Assembly: GCA_021819725.1 (NCBI GenBank)
Contig: JAKAQR010000019.1
Span: forward strand, 1 to 49,975
Reading direction: 5' to 3'
Length of the DNA stretch: 49,975 nucleotides
Source of the DNA: Actinomycetes bacterium
GTDB taxonomy: Bacteria; Actinomycetota; Acidimicrobiia; Acidimicrobiales; Acidimicrobiaceae
Shown: positions 20,564 to 29,906 of the stretch, piece after piece
Layout: each line of letters begins with the position of its first letter
How positions within the stretch are numbered: position 1 is the first letter of the stretch
Notes under the pieces: generated by a model
What the model saw: only the letters and a program-made list of their open reading frames with translations
Databases searched by the model: none
What the model was told of the DNA's origin: nothing
Position numbers and translations under genes: made by a program

Positions 20564-20593
20564 GAATGGCCCGGAGTATACTCCGGGCCATTC
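20564..20593 (+). terminator. Perfect 30-bp palindrome after tuf
   Basis: GAATGGCCCGGAGTA (20564-20578) is followed immediately by its exact reverse complement (20579-20593). In RNA this gives a 13-bp, GC-rich stem with a TATA loop. There is only a short T-poor tail, so termination may need help or the hairpin may instead protect or process the str mRNA. It separates the str and S10 operons and is symmetric, so it would work on both strands. Confidence 0.65.
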
Positions 20594-20643
20594 CCTGTGT
20601 TTGGTGAGGTGTTGGCCGGGTGCCGACACAGAGACGGAGAAAA

Positions 20644-20964
20644 ATGAGCGAGAAGCAGCGGATCAGAATCAGAATCAAGGGTTTTGATCATGAAATTTTG
20701 GAGGCGTCGACTCGTCGAATCGTGGACACAGTTACGCGTACCCAGGGCAAGGTTGTCGGTCCCGTGCCGTTGCCGACGGATATCCATCGGTACACGGTGA
20801 TTCGCTCGCCGCATAAGTACAAGGATTCCCGTGAGCATTTTGAGATGCGGGTCCATAAGCGGTTGCTTGATATCGTCGATCATTCCGCAAAGACGGTGGA
20901 TGCGCTCAAGCGGCTGGAGCTCCCGGCAGGGGTCGACATCGAGATCAAAATACAAAACGTGTAA
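20644..20964 (+). CDS. rpsJ: Small-subunit ribosomal protein S10 (uS10)
   Basis: 106 aa from ATG 20644 with GGAG close upstream; an in-frame GTG at 20620 would add eight residues unlike S10. [17 protein letters not shown] at the N-terminus, [16 protein letters not shown] in the middle and the C-terminal [11 protein letters not shown] are standard. S10 sits in the 30S head and also binds NusG to couple transcription with translation. First gene of the S10 operon. An unusually long 156-bp gap follows. Confidence 0.97.
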   Translation: MSEKQRIRIRIKGFDHEILEASTRRIVDTVTRTQGKVVGPVPLPTDIHRYTVIRSPHKYKDSREHFEMRVHKRLLDIVDHSAKTVDALKRLELPAGVDIEIKIQNV

Positions 20965-21120
20965 ATAACCCTGTTGGAGGCCCGGTCGTGGGTGCTGACA
21001 GAGTAGTATTAGTTGGTCATTTTGTGTCCGGTTGTGCCTTCATGGGACCCTCCGGCAGTTCTGACCTTGGCACCAATGCGCTGCTGAGTGTACGTGCCGT
21101 TGCAAAGATTGAAGGAATTC
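20965..21120 (+). other. 156-bp spacer between rpsJ and rplC
   Basis: No gene seen. Weak complementarity between GTGCC (21034-21038) and GGCAC (21069-21073) could close a 30-nt loop. A TAGTAT at 21004-21009 has no well-spaced -35. rpsJ and rplC are normally almost adjacent, so this could be a displaced leader for L3/L4 control or an internal promoter; that is conjecture. Confidence 0.35.
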
Positions 21121-21768
21121 ATGGCTAGTAAAACAGTGGTTGGCGAGAAAATCGGCATGACCCAAATCTGGGTCGATAACGATCGCGTGGTCCCGGTCAC
21201 CGTGATTCGCGTGCTTCCTGCGAGGGTGCTGCGTCGTAAGACGGTCGAGCGCGATGGGTACGAGGCACTACAGGTCGCGGTCGGTGTGGTTCAGCCTTCG
21301 CGTTTAACCAAACCCGTACTCGGGCAGTTCACCTCCAGGGGTGTGGAGCCAGGACGCAGAATTATGGAGTTCCGACTTGAGGGTTCCGAGGGGATGAGCG
21401 TCGGTTCGCAGATCGATGCCTCTGCGATCAGCTCAGGTGATCATGTCGACGTGATCGGCACCAGCCGGGGACATGGGTTCTCGGGTGGTATGAAGCGGCA
21501 TAACTTTAAGGGCCAGGGAGCTAGCCATGGTAACCACAAAAAGCATCGTGCCCCAGGCTCGATTGGGGCTTGTGCGACGCCAGCGCGGGTCTTTAAAGGT
21601 ACCCGCATGGCTGGACAGTACGGTAGTGAGCGCACGACGATTTTGAATCTCGAGGTCGTGCGGTCCGAGCCGGATCGGCAATTGCTCCTCATCAAAGGTG
21701 CGGTCCCCGGTCCGCGAGGGGCGATGGTTGTGATTCGCGATACGGTGAAAGGTGGGAAGCGACCATGA
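21121..21768 (+). CDS. rplC: Large-subunit ribosomal protein L3 (uL3)
   Basis: 215 aa from ATG 21121 with AAGGA upstream; the longer frame from 21088 has no L3 similarity. Visible motifs are GEKIGMTQIW at the start and the peptidyl-transferase-reaching loop RGHGFSGGMKRHNFKGQGAS, followed by HRAPGSIGACATPARVFKG. L3 is an early assembly initiator of the 50S subunit. Its stop overlaps the rplD start by four bases (ATGA). Confidence 0.98.
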   Translation: MASKTVVGEKIGMTQIWVDNDRVVPVTVIRVLPARVLRRKTVERDGYEALQVAVGVVQPSRLTKPVLGQFTSRGVEPGRRIMEFRLEGSEGMSVGSQIDASAISSGDHVDVIGTSRGHGFSGGMKRHNFKGQGASHGNHKKHRAPGSIGACATPARVFKGTRMAGQYGSERTTILNLEVVRSEPDRQLLLIKGAVPGPRGAMVVIRDTVKGGKRP

Positions 21769-22406
21769 CGTTGCAGGCACGAGTCGTCAGCATCACCGGA
21801 GCCATCGAGGGCGAGGTAGAGCTCGCTGATGAGATTTTTGATATTCCGACCAACATCGGTTTGCTGCACCAGGTCGTCGTAGCCGAGGAGGCAAATCGTC
21901 GGCGGGGCACCCATTCGACGAAGACCCGGGCCGAGGTCTCTGGCGGTGGAGCAAAGCCCTTCCGACAGAAGGGTACAGGCAACGCGAGGCAGGGTTCGAC
22001 TCGGGCACCGCAGTTCACCGGTGGTGGTATTGTTCATGGGCCCCGTCCACGTAGCTATGCGCAGGCGACACCCAAGAAGATGGTGCGGGCCGCACTGAAG
22101 CAGGCCCTCTCCGACCGGGCTCGCGGTGCGGCGATCTATGTGTTGCGAGGAGCCGTACCGGTTCCCTCGACCAAAGGCGCCGTGGCGATCGTAGAGGGTG
22201 CCGGTCTGGCAGGAAAGAATGTATCGCTGGTCGCATTGCCGAACGAGGACGGTATCGTCCGCAGTTTCCGCAATCTGCCGGATCTCATGATTGCTACGCC
22301 ATCCTCCCTCCTGACACGCACGGTTCTCACGAGCGATGTGGTGTTGTTCACTGAGGCGGGTTTGGCGGGGATCGTTGAACGTCTTGGTGACAAGGAGAGT
22401 GAGTAA
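21765..22406 (+). CDS. rplD: Large-subunit ribosomal protein L4 (uL4)
   Basis: 213 aa. Central loop RRRGTHSTKTRAEVSGGG and PFRQKGTGNARQGSTRAPQF, with GGGIVHGPRPRSY, marks uL4; this loop lines the peptide exit tunnel at the macrolide-sensing constriction. In enterobacteria L4 also represses its own operon. Start ATG overlaps rplC by four bases and the stop shares one base with the rplW start, indicating coupled translation. Confidence 0.98.
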   Translation: MTLQARVVSITGAIEGEVELADEIFDIPTNIGLLHQVVVAEEANRRRGTHSTKTRAEVSGGGAKPFRQKGTGNARQGSTRAPQFTGGGIVHGPRPRSYAQATPKKMVRAALKQALSDRARGAAIYVLRGAVPVPSTKGAVAIVEGAGLAGKNVSLVALPNEDGIVRSFRNLPDLMIATPSSLLTRTVLTSDVVLFTEAGLAGIVERLGDKESE

Positions 22407-22702
22407 TGCACGCTGGGGATCGTTATCAGGTGTTGCGGCGGCCGTTGGTCTCTGAAAAGAGCTACCAGCTAATGGATACCGGTGTGTACACCTTTGAGGT
22501 AGATACGGATGCGACCAAGATCGATGTCCGCAAGGCAGTTGAGAAGCTCTTCGAGGTCAAGGTTGCGAAAGTCAACACCCTGAATCGAAAGGGTAAGTCG
22601 ACGCGGAACCGTCGCACCGGCAAGGTTAGTTTTCGTCCCGATACCAAAATCGCCTACGTGACACTTCGCGAGGGTTTTGCTATCGAGTTGTTGCAGAGGT
22701 AG
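22406..22702 (+). CDS. rplW: Large-subunit ribosomal protein L23 (uL23)
   Basis: 98 aa, ATG in TAATG overlap with rplD. Motifs: RRPLVSEKSY at the N-terminus, TFEVDTDATKIDVRKAVEKL, then the basic loop NRKGKSTRNRRTGK. L23 sits at the tunnel exit and docks signal recognition particle and trigger factor. Six bp separate it from rplB. Confidence 0.97.
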   Translation: MHAGDRYQVLRRPLVSEKSYQLMDTGVYTFEVDTDATKIDVRKAVEKLFEVKVAKVNTLNRKGKSTRNRRTGKVSFRPDTKIAYVTLREGFAIELLQR

Positions 22703-22708
22703 GTAGTC

Positions 22709-23545
22709 ATGGCGATTCGCAGGCGTAAACCAACGAGCGCGGGACGGCGATTTCAGTCCGTCTCGACGTTTGATGAGATCACGAAGAAGGCCCCAGAGAA
22801 GTCCCTCTTGCAGCCGAAGGCAAGCACGGGCGGGCGTAACGCCAAGGGTCGTAAGACCGCTCGACACCGGGGTGGCGGTCACAAGCAGCAGTATCGATTG
22901 ATTGACTTCAAGCGGACCAAGGACGGCGTGCCAGCGACGGTTGCTGCGATTGAGTACGACCCGAACCGCAACGCTCGTATCGCCTTGTTGCACTATCACG
23001 ACGGGGAGAAGCGATATATCCTCGCCCCTCGTGGACTCAAGGTTGGTGACAAGGTCCAATCAGGGGTCGGTGCGGATATCACTGTTGGCAACGCGCTCCC
23101 GTTGCGGGCCATCCCGGTCGGGTCGGTGGTGCACAACGTTGAGCTCCGTCCTGGACAGGGCGGCAAAATTGCGCGCAGTGCTGGCATGAGTGTGCAGCTG
23201 GTAGGACGAGATGAAGTCTATGCAACCCTGCGGCTTCCGTCCACTGAGATGCGGCGAGTACCGGCTGATGCCCGTGCCACCATCGGTGAGGTCGGCAACG
23301 CCGAGTTCGAGTTGCTCTCGATCGGCAAGGCGGGCCGTAATCGTTGGAAGGGTATTCGGCCACAGACGCGCGGCGTAGCGATGAACCCCGTTGACCACCC
23401 GCTTGGTGGTGGTGAAGGGAAGACTTCAGGTGGTCGACATCCGGTCTCTCCTTGGGGTAAGCCAGAAGGTCGTACCCGTCGGGCGCATCGAGATTCGGAT
23501 CAGTTAATTATTCGACGACGTCGCGGTCGCGGAGCCAGGAGATAG
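22709..23545 (+). CDS. rplB: Large-subunit ribosomal protein L2 (uL2)
   Basis: 278 aa. [20 protein letters not shown], the central [10 protein letters not shown] region, and the C-terminal signature [15 protein letters not shown] with [10 protein letters not shown], whose histidine near the peptidyl-transferase centre is conserved. L2 is one of the largest and most conserved 50S proteins and bridges to the 30S. Basic C-terminal tail [10 protein letters not shown]. Three bp before rpsS. Confidence 0.98.
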   Translation: MAIRRRKPTSAGRRFQSVSTFDEITKKAPEKSLLQPKASTGGRNAKGRKTARHRGGGHKQQYRLIDFKRTKDGVPATVAAIEYDPNRNARIALLHYHDGEKRYILAPRGLKVGDKVQSGVGADITVGNALPLRAIPVGSVVHNVELRPGQGGKIARSAGMSVQLVGRDEVYATLRLPSTEMRRVPADARATIGEVGNAEFELLSIGKAGRNRWKGIRPQTRGVAMNPVDHPLGGGEGKTSGGRHPVSPWGKPEGRTRRAHRDSDQLIIRRRRGRGARR

Positions 23546-23548
23546 TAG

Positions 23549-23830
23549 ATGCCAAGAAGTTTAAAGAAGGGTCCCTTCGTCGATGATCATCTCTTGAAGA
23601 AGGTAGATGATCTCAACGAGAAGAACGAGAAGCGCGTGATCAAGACGTGGTCGCGTCGATCGACGATTATACCTGACATGGTTGGGCATACCATTGCGGT
23701 CCATGACGGGCGTAAGCACGTTCCGGTCTATGTCACTGAGTCAATGGTGGGACACAAACTGGGTGAGTTCGCACCGACGCGGACATTCCGGTATCACGCC
23801 GGCCAAGAGAAGACGGCGAGGAGACGATAG
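23549..23830 (+). CDS. rpsS: Small-subunit ribosomal protein S19 (uS19)
   Basis: 93 aa. [19 protein letters not shown] at the start, [17 protein letters not shown] in the middle and [18 protein letters not shown] at the end identify uS19, which binds 16S rRNA in the head with S13 and contacts the A-site tRNA. Final base of the stop is shared with the GTG of rplV. Confidence 0.98.
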   Translation: MPRSLKKGPFVDDHLLKKVDDLNEKNEKRVIKTWSRRSTIIPDMVGHTIAVHDGRKHVPVYVTESMVGHKLGEFAPTRTFRYHAGQEKTARRR

Positions 23831-24612
23831 TGGCCGAGACGTTGGAGGCGAATCAAGCACGCGCAGTGCTTCGGTATTTTCGGATGAGTCCTACGAAGGC
23901 TCGTCAGGTTCTCGATCTCATTCGCGGCAAGTCAGCCGTAGAAGCTATTCGTGCCCTGTCCTTGGTCAATCGAGAGGCGAGCGAAGTCGTTGGCAAGTTG
24001 CTGGCATCTGCTGTCGCGAATGCGACGGTGCGTTACGGTCTGGGTGCCGATGAGGTATTCGTTGCGGCAGCCTTCGCTGATGAGGGTCCGACCATCAAAC
24101 GGTTTCGTCCTCGTGCGCGAGGTCGAGCTACGCGGGTCCGCAAGCGAAGCTGCCACATCACGATCGTGGTAGAAGAGATGCCGCTGTCGATGCGACGAGT
24201 CGAGGCAGCAAAGAACTCTGGACGGCAGACGGCTCGTCGTGCTCAACGAGTCGCCTCCTCGCGGGGGACGAACACCCCCACCGAGGCGAGTCCCAGGACT
24301 CCGAAGGCGGTTGATGCCGGCACCAGCGAGGTTGAAGAAGGATTGATCTCCGACCCGAGCGTGGAGATCGTTGAGGACTCGGTCCTCGAAGACACAGCAG
24401 AGCCTGCTGGGGTGGACGAAGCGGTTGCGACCGATGACAGCGCAGAGGAAGTGGTCGTCGAGGCGAGTGCAGAGGAAGTGGTCGTCGAGGCGAGTGCGGA
24501 CGAAGCGAGCGCGGGCAATCCGGCCGACGAATCGAAGTCGGACGAAGTGGTTGATGCTGAGGCAGTGGCCGGCGATGATGAGACGCCAGCAGTAGGACAG
24601 GAGGACTCGTAA
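23830..24612 (+). CDS. rplV: Large-subunit ribosomal protein L22 (uL22) with long acidic C-terminal extension
   Basis: 260 aa, about twice the usual 110-130. The core (residues 1-117) is normal: [19 protein letters not shown], then the tunnel hairpin [20 protein letters not shown] and HITIVVEE. After a basic linker (118-145) comes a roughly 110-residue tail rich in Glu, Asp, Ala and Val, containing a perfect duplication of SAEEVVVEA. The tail has no recognisable domain. L22 lines the exit tunnel and reaches the solvent side, so such a tail would probably lie on the outside of the ribosome. GTG start overlaps rpsS; stop overlaps rpsC. Confidence 0.95.
   Translation: MAETLEANQARAVLRYFRMSPTKARQVLDLIRGKSAVEAIRALSLVNREASEVVGKLLASAVANATVRYGLGADEVFVAAAFADEGPTIKRFRPRARGRATRVRKRSCHITIVVEEMPLSMRRVEAAKNSGRQTARRAQRVASSRGTNTPTEASPRTPKAVDAGTSEVEEGLISDPSVEIVEDSVLEDTAEPAGVDEAVATDDSAEEVVVEASAEEVVVEASADEASAGNPADESKSDEVVDAEAVAGDDETPAVGQEDS
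24442..24495 (+). repeat. Exact 27-bp tandem duplication in the rplV tail
   Basis: The 27-bp unit at 24442-24468 is repeated without change at 24469-24495 and encodes a nine-residue acidic block twice. A diverged continuation follows. The absence of any difference between the copies suggests a recent duplication. Confidence 0.9.
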
Positions 24613-25496
24613 TGGGTCAAAAGATACACCCCTATGGGTTTCGTCTGGGCGTCACCACTGATTGGAAGTCGCGTTGGTACGCCGACAAGGACTATCAGAA
24701 GTGGGTCATCGAGGATTACAAGATCCGGTCGTGGCTACAGCGTGAGCTCGCGACGGCTGCGGTCTCTCGGATCGATATTGAACGCACGCGCGACCGGCTA
24801 AAGGTCGATATCCACACGGCTCGGCCTGGTATCGTGATCGGCAAGAAGGGTTCCGAGGTCGATCGGCTCCGCAAGGCGCTCGAGAAGTTGACGAGCTACC
24901 CGCGAGTACAGCTCAATGTCGAGGAGGTACGTAACCCTGAGCTCGATGCGACGCTCGTCGCACAGAGCATCGCGGACCAGATATCCCGTCGAGTGAGTTT
25001 CCGCCGGGCGATGAAACGGTCGATTCAGATCGTGATGAAAGAAGGCGGCAAGGGTGTAACGATCCAATGTTCGGGTCGTCTCGGTGGTTCTGAGATGGCT
25101 CGCAGAGAGACCCACCGCGAAGGCCGGGTCCCTCGCCACACCTTGCGAGCCGATATCGACTATGGCCTCCGAGAAGCACACACCAACTCCGGTACGGTCG
25201 GTGTAAAGGTCTGGATCTACCGTGGGGACATCGTTCCCTATCAGGTCGCGGTGGCGACTGCTGCTCGCCCGAGTCTTCCCGATCGCCCGCGACGGATTAT
25301 CACGGCGGGTGGGGGACGACGACGTGTCGCCGAAGAGGCGGTCGTTGAGGAGGTCGTCGCTGCTCCGACGGCGTTGTTGGAGGAGCCAGTTGTGCCAGAG
25401 GAGCTTGAGCGACTCCTGGCCGAGGAGGAAGACATCGAGCGCCGCACCAAGGATGAGGGGCACGAGGCTCCGCATTTCAAGAAGGAGGTGGATTAG
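24612..25496 (+). CDS. rpsC: Small-subunit ribosomal protein S3 (uS3)
   Basis: 294 aa; normal bacterial S3 is about 210-280. N-terminus [19 protein letters not shown], the KH domain with [17 protein letters not shown], and the C-terminal domain with [20 protein letters not shown] are all present. Residues from about 215 on form an acidic tail ([18 protein letters not shown]). S3 forms part of the mRNA entry channel and its helicase site. The ATG shares a base with the rplV stop. Confidence 0.97.
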   Translation: MGQKIHPYGFRLGVTTDWKSRWYADKDYQKWVIEDYKIRSWLQRELATAAVSRIDIERTRDRLKVDIHTARPGIVIGKKGSEVDRLRKALEKLTSYPRVQLNVEEVRNPELDATLVAQSIADQISRRVSFRRAMKRSIQIVMKEGGKGVTIQCSGRLGGSEMARRETHREGRVPRHTLRADIDYGLREAHTNSGTVGVKVWIYRGDIVPYQVAVATAARPSLPDRPRRIITAGGGRRRVAEEAVVEEVVAAPTALLEEPVVPEELERLLAEEEDIERRTKDEGHEAPHFKKEVD

Positions 25497-25499
25497 TCG

Positions 25500-25934
25500 A
25501 TGTTGATGCCCCGCAAGGTTAAACACCGCAAGACCCATCGCGGTCGACTCACCGGCAAAGCCAAAGGTGGAACCGAGGTCAGCTTTGGACGCTATGGTAT
25601 TCAGGCGCTTGAGCCTGGCTGGATCACGGCTCGTCAGATTGAGGCGGCTCGTGTTGCGATGACCCGGCACGTTCGCCGTGGTGGAAAGGTCTGGATTCGC
25701 GTCTTCCCGGATAAGCCGGTTACGAAGAAGCCAGCAGAAACGCGTATGGGATCGGGCAAGGGTAATCCAGAGTTTTGGGTAGCAGTCGTTCGTCCTGGCA
25801 AGATTCTTTTCGAGCTCGATGGAGTGAGTGAGGAACTCGGTCGCGAGGCCATGGAACGGGCGATTCAAAAGCTCCCGATCAAGGCGCGCTTTATTATCAA
25901 AGAAGGCGTGGAGTCGATTGGTGGAACGCGATGA
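25500..25934 (+). CDS. rplP: Large-subunit ribosomal protein L16 (uL16)
   Basis: 144 aa. [19 protein letters not shown] start, [19 protein letters not shown] and the conserved [19 protein letters not shown] loop. L16 organises the A-site of the 50S and is a late assembly protein. The first ATG (25500) gives the family-standard N-terminus; an ATG two codons in is possible. ATGA overlap with rpmC. Confidence 0.98.
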   Translation: MLMPRKVKHRKTHRGRLTGKAKGGTEVSFGRYGIQALEPGWITARQIEAARVAMTRHVRRGGKVWIRVFPDKPVTKKPAETRMGSGKGNPEFWVAVVRPGKILFELDGVSEELGREAMERAIQKLPIKARFIIKEGVESIGGTR

Positions 25935-26140
25935 CAAAGGCGATTGAGTACCGAGAAATGCTCGATGACGAGTTGTTGAGTAAGTTGAACGAAACGAAAG
26001 AAGAACTCTTCCGGCATCGCTTTGCGATCGCGTCTGCACAGGGTACCGATACCGCAAAGCTCGGTGCACTGCGCAAGGAACTCGCGCGTATCGAGACCGT
26101 TTTGAGTGAGCGGCGGATTGTCGCCCGAGGAGGAAAGTGA
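25931..26140 (+). CDS. rpmC: Large-subunit ribosomal protein L29 (uL29)
   Basis: 69 aa, two-helix protein near the tunnel exit. Pattern [24 protein letters not shown] and the second helix [18 protein letters not shown] are typical. It overlaps rplP by four bases. Its end overlaps the rpsQ start by one base. Confidence 0.95.
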   Translation: MTKAIEYREMLDDELLSKLNETKEELFRHRFAIASAQGTDTAKLGALRKELARIETVLSERRIVARGGK

Positions 26141-26409
26141 TGAGCGAGTCGCACGAAGAGCGTCCGCAGCGTAAGGTCCGTGAGGGCGTCGTGGCTTCAG
26201 AGGCGATGGATCAGACCATTGTCGTACTCGTGAACCAGCGGGTACGCCACCCTCGCTACATGCGTACGATCTCCAAGACCAAGCGGTTGTATGCGCATGA
26301 TGTGAATAATGATGCCCATGTGGGTGATACCGTCGAGATCGAAGAGACCCGGCCTCTGTCGAAGCTAAAGCGGTGGAGGTTGGTCCGAGTAGTGGAGCGT
26401 GCAAGATGA
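26140..26409 (+). CDS. rpsQ: Small-subunit ribosomal protein S17 (uS17)
   Basis: 89 aa from ATG 26140, which has AGGAGGA at 26128-26134; GTG 26137 directly before it is possible. Contains [18 protein letters not shown] and [29 protein letters not shown], the S17 OB-fold signature. It binds the 5' domain of 16S rRNA. ATGA overlap with rplN. Confidence 0.97.
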   Translation: MSESHEERPQRKVREGVVASEAMDQTIVVLVNQRVRHPRYMRTISKTKRLYAHDVNNDAHVGDTVEIEETRPLSKLKRWRLVRVVERAR

Positions 26410-26774
26410 TCCAGCAGGAGAGTCGTCTACGAGTGGCGGATAATTCCGGTGCTCGAGAGGTGCTGTGTATCCGAGTCCTCGGCGGTAGCCGGCGTCGGTA
26501 TGCGGGTATCGGTGATGTGTTCATCGCCACGGTGAAGGATGCATTGCCAGGAGCAGGTGTCAAGCGTGGGGATGTTGTCAAATGTGTGGTGGTCCGCACC
26601 CGTAAGGAGTCCCGCCGCGCTGATGGAAGTTACATTCGATTCGATGACAATGCGGCGGTGTTGATCAACGATCAGATGCAGCCTCGGGGTACCCGTATCT
26701 TCGGCCCAGTCGGTCGAGAGCTCCGTGATAAGCGTTTCATGCGTATCGTTTCGTTGGCACCGGAGGTGTTGTAA
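26406..26774 (+). CDS. rplN: Large-subunit ribosomal protein L14 (uL14)
   Basis: 122 aa, the exact family length, from ATG 26406. [19 protein letters not shown] at the start and [19 protein letters not shown] in the middle are diagnostic. L14 lies at the subunit interface and is the docking site of the silencing factor RsfS. Both ends overlap neighbours. Confidence 0.98.
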   Translation: MIQQESRLRVADNSGAREVLCIRVLGGSRRRYAGIGDVFIATVKDALPGAGVKRGDVVKCVVVRTRKESRRADGSYIRFDDNAAVLINDQMQPRGTRIFGPVGRELRDKRFMRIVSLAPEVL

Positions 26775-27079
26775 TGCGATTGAAGAGTGGAGATAGGGTG
26801 CGCGTGCTCTCCGGTAAAGACCGCGGCTCTGAGGGTCAGATTTTGAAGGCGTTTCCCCAGGAACGTAAGGTGCTAGTCGAAGGGGTTCACGTGGTGCAAC
26901 GGCACACCAAAGCTCGTGATGCTACGACTCCGGGTGGCATCATCGAAAAGTCCTTGCCGATCGATGCCTCGAATGTGGCGGTGATCTGTTCATCGTGTGG
27001 TCCGACCCGTATCAGTATGGATGTTGATGAGTTTGGCAAGCGTTTTCGCGTATGCAGGAAGTGCAGGACGGCACTATGA
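26774..27079 (+). CDS. rplX: Large-subunit ribosomal protein L24 (uL24), cysteine-containing form
   Basis: 101 aa. KOW motif [19 protein letters not shown] at residues 6-24, then [20 protein letters not shown]. The C-terminus has C72-x2-C75 and C94-x2-C97, a possible zinc knuckle found in some but not all bacterial L24. L24 initiates 50S assembly. ATG overlaps rplN (TAATG); stop overlaps rplE (ATGA). Confidence 0.96.
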   Translation: MRLKSGDRVRVLSGKDRGSEGQILKAFPQERKVLVEGVHVVQRHTKARDATTPGGIIEKSLPIDASNVAVICSSCGPTRISMDVDEFGKRFRVCRKCRTAL

Positions 27080-27645
27080 CGACTACCGTAACACCGCGAC
27101 CTCGACTCAAGGTCCGATATGATCAGGAGATACGAGCGCAGCTGTTCGAGGCCTTGGGCGTTGCGAACGTCCACCAGGTCCCTACACTCGATAAGATTGT
27201 CGTGAACATGGGTGTCGGTCGGGCCACACAGCAGCAGTCGCTTCTTGAAGGGGCCATCCGTGACCTCGAGACGATTACCGGACAGAAGCCGGCAACGCGT
27301 CGTGCCCGTAAGTCGATTGCCGCCTTCAAGCTACGCGAAGGTATGCCCATCGGTGCGATGGTGACGCTGCGGGGTGACCGGATGTGGGAGTTCTTCGACC
27401 GGTTAGTCGCCATAGCGATCCCGAGGATCCGCGACTTCCGAGGGCTGAACCCACGTTCCTTCGATGGTCATGGGAACTACTCCTTCGGGGTTAATGAACA
27501 ACTGATTTTCCCAGAGATCGATTACGACAAGATTGATGCCACTCGTGGCATGGATATCACTATTGTCACGACAGCGGAGTCTGATGCACAGGGCAAAGCC
27601 TTGCTTCTTGCTTTTGGCTTCCCATTCCGGAAGGAAGGTTTGTAA
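27076..27645 (+). CDS. rplE: Large-subunit ribosomal protein L5 (uL5)
   Basis: 189 aa from ATG 27076. Contains [34 protein letters not shown] and [20 protein letters not shown], then a C-terminal [18 protein letters not shown]5 binds 5S rRNA in the central protuberance together with L18. The stop abuts rpsN with no gap. Confidence 0.98.
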   Translation: MTTTVTPRPRLKVRYDQEIRAQLFEALGVANVHQVPTLDKIVVNMGVGRATQQQSLLEGAIRDLETITGQKPATRRARKSIAAFKLREGMPIGAMVTLRGDRMWEFFDRLVAIAIPRIRDFRGLNPRSFDGHGNYSFGVNEQLIFPEIDYDKIDATRGMDITIVTTAESDAQGKALLLAFGFPFRKEGL

Positions 27646-27831
27646 ATGGCAACCAAAGCGTTGATTGCAAAGTCCAATCGTCGTCCCAAGTATCGAGTTC
27701 GTGCCTACACGCGCTGCCAACGGTGCGGACGTCCGCATGCGGTCTATCGGAAGTTTGGGCTCTGCAGGATCTGTCTCAGAGAGATGGCACATCTGGGGGA
27801 GATCCCTGGCGTGACGAAGGCCAGTTGGTAG
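27646..27831 (+). CDS. rpsN: Small-subunit ribosomal protein S14, zinc-binding type Z (uS14)
   Basis: 61 aa. Zinc ligands C24, C27, C40, C43 in the pattern [20 protein letters not shown] mark the short type-Z S14 usual in Actinobacteria and other Gram-positives. It sits in the 30S head. ATG directly follows the rplE stop. Confidence 0.98.
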   Translation: MATKALIAKSNRRPKYRVRAYTRCQRCGRPHAVYRKFGLCRICLREMAHLGEIPGVTKASW

Positions 27832-27841
27832 GAGGTTAGCC

Positions 27842-28252
27842 ATGAGTATGACTGATCCAATCGCTGATATGTTGACTCGAATTCGTAATGCGACGCGGGT
27901 CCGACATGAGGTAGTACGTATGCCCGGTTCGAAGATCAAGACGGAGTTGGCACGCATCCTTCAGGAAGAGGGTTACATCGACTCCTTCGCCGTTGCGCCA
28001 GCAGCGACTGGCCCAGGAACCGTGCTTGAGATCCAGCTGCGCTATGTAGGGTCACGGCGACGCGATAGTGCTATCAATGGTATCACCCGTGTCTCCAAGC
28101 CTGGCCTTCGTGTCTATACGCAGGCCGCTTCGATCCAGCGAGTTTTTGGTGGTATGGGTGTGGCGGTGTTGTCCACCTCGCACGGATTGATGACGGATCG
28201 CGACGCCCGCAAGGCTGGTGTCGGTGGTGAAGTCATCTGTCATGTCTGGTAG
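27842..28252 (+). CDS. rpsH: Small-subunit ribosomal protein S8 (uS8)
   Basis: 136 aa. MTDPIADMLTRIRNA start, RVSKPGLRVYTQA in the middle and the C-terminal VLSTSHGLMTDRDARK are S8 hallmarks. S8 binds 16S helix 21 and is the spc-operon repressor in E. coli; no obvious mimic of that site was recognised here. An ATG two codons in is also possible. Confidence 0.98.
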   Translation: MSMTDPIADMLTRIRNATRVRHEVVRMPGSKIKTELARILQEEGYIDSFAVAPAATGPGTVLEIQLRYVGSRRRDSAINGITRVSKPGLRVYTQAASIQRVFGGMGVAVLSTSHGLMTDRDARKAGVGGEVICHVW

Positions 28253-28264
28253 AGGAGTTAAAGA

Positions 28265-28804
28265 GTGTCACGAATAGGCAAGCAACCTATCGTTCTTCCT
28301 GATGGAGTGACGATCACTGTTGAGGGTACGAAGGTCAAGGTTGACGGACCGAAGGGGACGTTAGAGCGCGAGATGCCGCCGATGGTCACCGTTGCACTCG
28401 ATGAGCGTACGGTGAACGTAGGACGAGTTGATGACTCGCGACAGGCACGGGCTATGCATGGGTTATCACGGACGCTGGTCAACAATATGGTGGTTGGTGT
28501 GAGTGAGGGGTACCGTAAGCAGCTCGAGATCGTTGGCGTCGGGTACCGTGCGCAGTTGCGCTCGCCCGCTGAGGTTGAACTGGCGCTCGGATTTTCTCAT
28601 CCGGTCATCGTGAAGGCTCCTGAGGGTATCGGCTTTGAGGCGCCTACTCCGACACGTTTGGTGGTGCAGGGCGTTGACAAGGAGCTGGTCGGACAAGTCG
28701 CTGCGAACATTCGGAAGATTCGCAAACCTGAGCCCTATAAGGGCAAAGGTGTGCGCTATGAGGGTGAGAAGGTTGTACGCAAAGTTGGAAAGGCTGGGAA
28801 GTAG
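28265..28804 (+). CDS. rplF: Large-subunit ribosomal protein L6 (uL6)
   Basis: 179 aa from GTG 28265, ribosome site GAGGAG upstream. Starts [15 protein letters not shown]; two repeated domains; C-terminal [18 protein letters not shown] is the rRNA-binding signature. L6 supports the factor-binding site near the sarcin-ricin loop. Confidence 0.98.
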   Translation: MSRIGKQPIVLPDGVTITVEGTKVKVDGPKGTLEREMPPMVTVALDERTVNVGRVDDSRQARAMHGLSRTLVNNMVVGVSEGYRKQLEIVGVGYRAQLRSPAEVELALGFSHPVIVKAPEGIGFEAPTPTRLVVQGVDKELVGQVAANIRKIRKPEPYKGKGVRYEGEKVVRKVGKAGK

Positions 28805-28810
28805 GTAACG

Positions 28811-29170
28811 ATGTCAATTAGCCAATCCCACAGTCGGCAGAAGCGGCGTCATCAACGGGTACGTCGTAAGGTAGTCGGTTCGCCGGAACGACCACGGTTG
28901 GCCGTGTATCGTTCCAATAAGCACATGTTTGCACAGTTGATCGACGATAGCCAAGGGGTGACGCTCGTTGCTGCGTCGACGCTTGAGGCCGATTTTGCGG
29001 GTAGCTCGACCGGCAACTGCGAAGCGGCGATCAAGGTCGGTAAGGTCATCGCCGAGCGAGCAGTCGCGCACGGGGTCACACAGGTTGTTTTTGATCGTGG
29101 TGGTTTTCAGTATCACGGTCGGGTTGCTGCGCTTGCGGATGCCGCACGCGAGGCGGGACTGGAGTTTTAG
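28811..29170 (+). CDS. rplR: Large-subunit ribosomal protein L18 (uL18)
   Basis: 119 aa. [28 protein letters not shown] and the C-terminal [28 protein letters not shown] are diagnostic. L18 joins 5S rRNA to the 50S. The stop abuts the rpsE ATG. Confidence 0.97.
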   Translation: MSISQSHSRQKRRHQRVRRKVVGSPERPRLAVYRSNKHMFAQLIDDSQGVTLVAASTLEADFAGSSTGNCEAAIKVGKVIAERAVAHGVTQVVFDRGGFQYHGRVAALADAAREAGLEF

Positions 29171-29713
29171 ATGGCTGAAAGCCAGTATGAAGATCGCACC
29201 ATCAAGGTCAATCGAGTATCGAAGGTTGTCAAAGGCGGTCGTCGCTTCTCATTCACGGCGTTAATGGTCGTGGGTGATGGCAATGGACGGGTTGGCATCG
29301 GTTATGGGAAGGCTAAAGAGGCGAGCATCGCCGTACAAAAGGGTACGGAGGAGGCACGTCGTAAGCTGATTTCGGTTCCTCTAGCTGGGACTACGATTCC
29401 TCATCCGATCATCGGGAGGGCCGGCGCTGGACGGGTTCTTCTCAAGCCAGCGGCTCCGGGTACCGGTGTTATTGCCGGTGGGGCGGCACGCCAGATTCTA
29501 GAGATGGCCGGGATCACCGATGTGCTTGCGAAGTCGCTCGGTTCCTCCAATGGCATCAACGTCGCTCACGCCACGATGGATGGCCTGGCCCACCTACTGA
29601 GTCCCGATCAGGTGGCGAGGGCTCGCGGGAAGTACCCGGATCAGATCGCTCCAAAGGGCATGCTCGCTTCGTATGAGGAGCGCAAGCGTCAACAGGAGGC
29701 GTCACATGGCTAA
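29171..29713 (+). CDS. rpsE: Small-subunit ribosomal protein S5 (uS5)
   Basis: 180 aa. The double-stranded-RNA-like N-domain holds [20 protein letters not shown] (the loop where spectinomycin resistance arises; it looks wild type), then [12 protein letters not shown] and the C-domain with [23 protein letters not shown]. It overlaps rpmD by eight bases. Confidence 0.98.
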   Translation: MAESQYEDRTIKVNRVSKVVKGGRRFSFTALMVVGDGNGRVGIGYGKAKEASIAVQKGTEEARRKLISVPLAGTTIPHPIIGRAGAGRVLLKPAAPGTGVIAGGAARQILEMAGITDVLAKSLGSSNGINVAHATMDGLAHLLSPDQVARARGKYPDQIAPKGMLASYEERKRQQEASHG

Positions 29714-29906
29714 GGTAACGAGTGAAAAGCAACTACGGGTGCGTCAAGTCCGCTCCTTGATCGGCTCCAAGCCGATTCATAAGGGAACGCTGCGTGCGCT
29801 TGGACTCGGTCGTATTGGGAGAGAGCATGTGCTCCCGGACCGTCCCGAGATTCGCGGTATGCTGCGTAATGTACGTCACCTGGTAGTGGTCGAGGAGATT
29901 CAATGA
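29706..29906 (+). CDS. rpmD: Large-subunit ribosomal protein L30 (uL30)
   Basis: 66 aa from ATG 29706; the extra residues of the longer frame from 29673 do not belong to L30. Pattern [20 protein letters not shown] followed by [19 protein letters not shown] is standard. L30 is small and absent from some bacteria; here it is intact. Start lies inside the end of rpsE, and its stop overlaps the rplO start. Confidence 0.95.
   Translation: MAKVTSEKQLRVRQVRSLIGSKPIHKGTLRALGLGRIGREHVLPDRPEIRGMLRNVRHLVVVEEIQ

Noticed and set aside
19298..20629. 443-codon open frame on the minus strand opposite tuf
   Set aside because: It mirrors the tuf gene; the peptide has no recognisable domain and tuf is unmistakable. 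Codon bias of the sense gene keeps the antisense frame open.
24798..26069. 423-codon minus-strand frame across rpsC, rplP and rpmC
   Set aside because: Spans three overlapping real genes and shows no family features.
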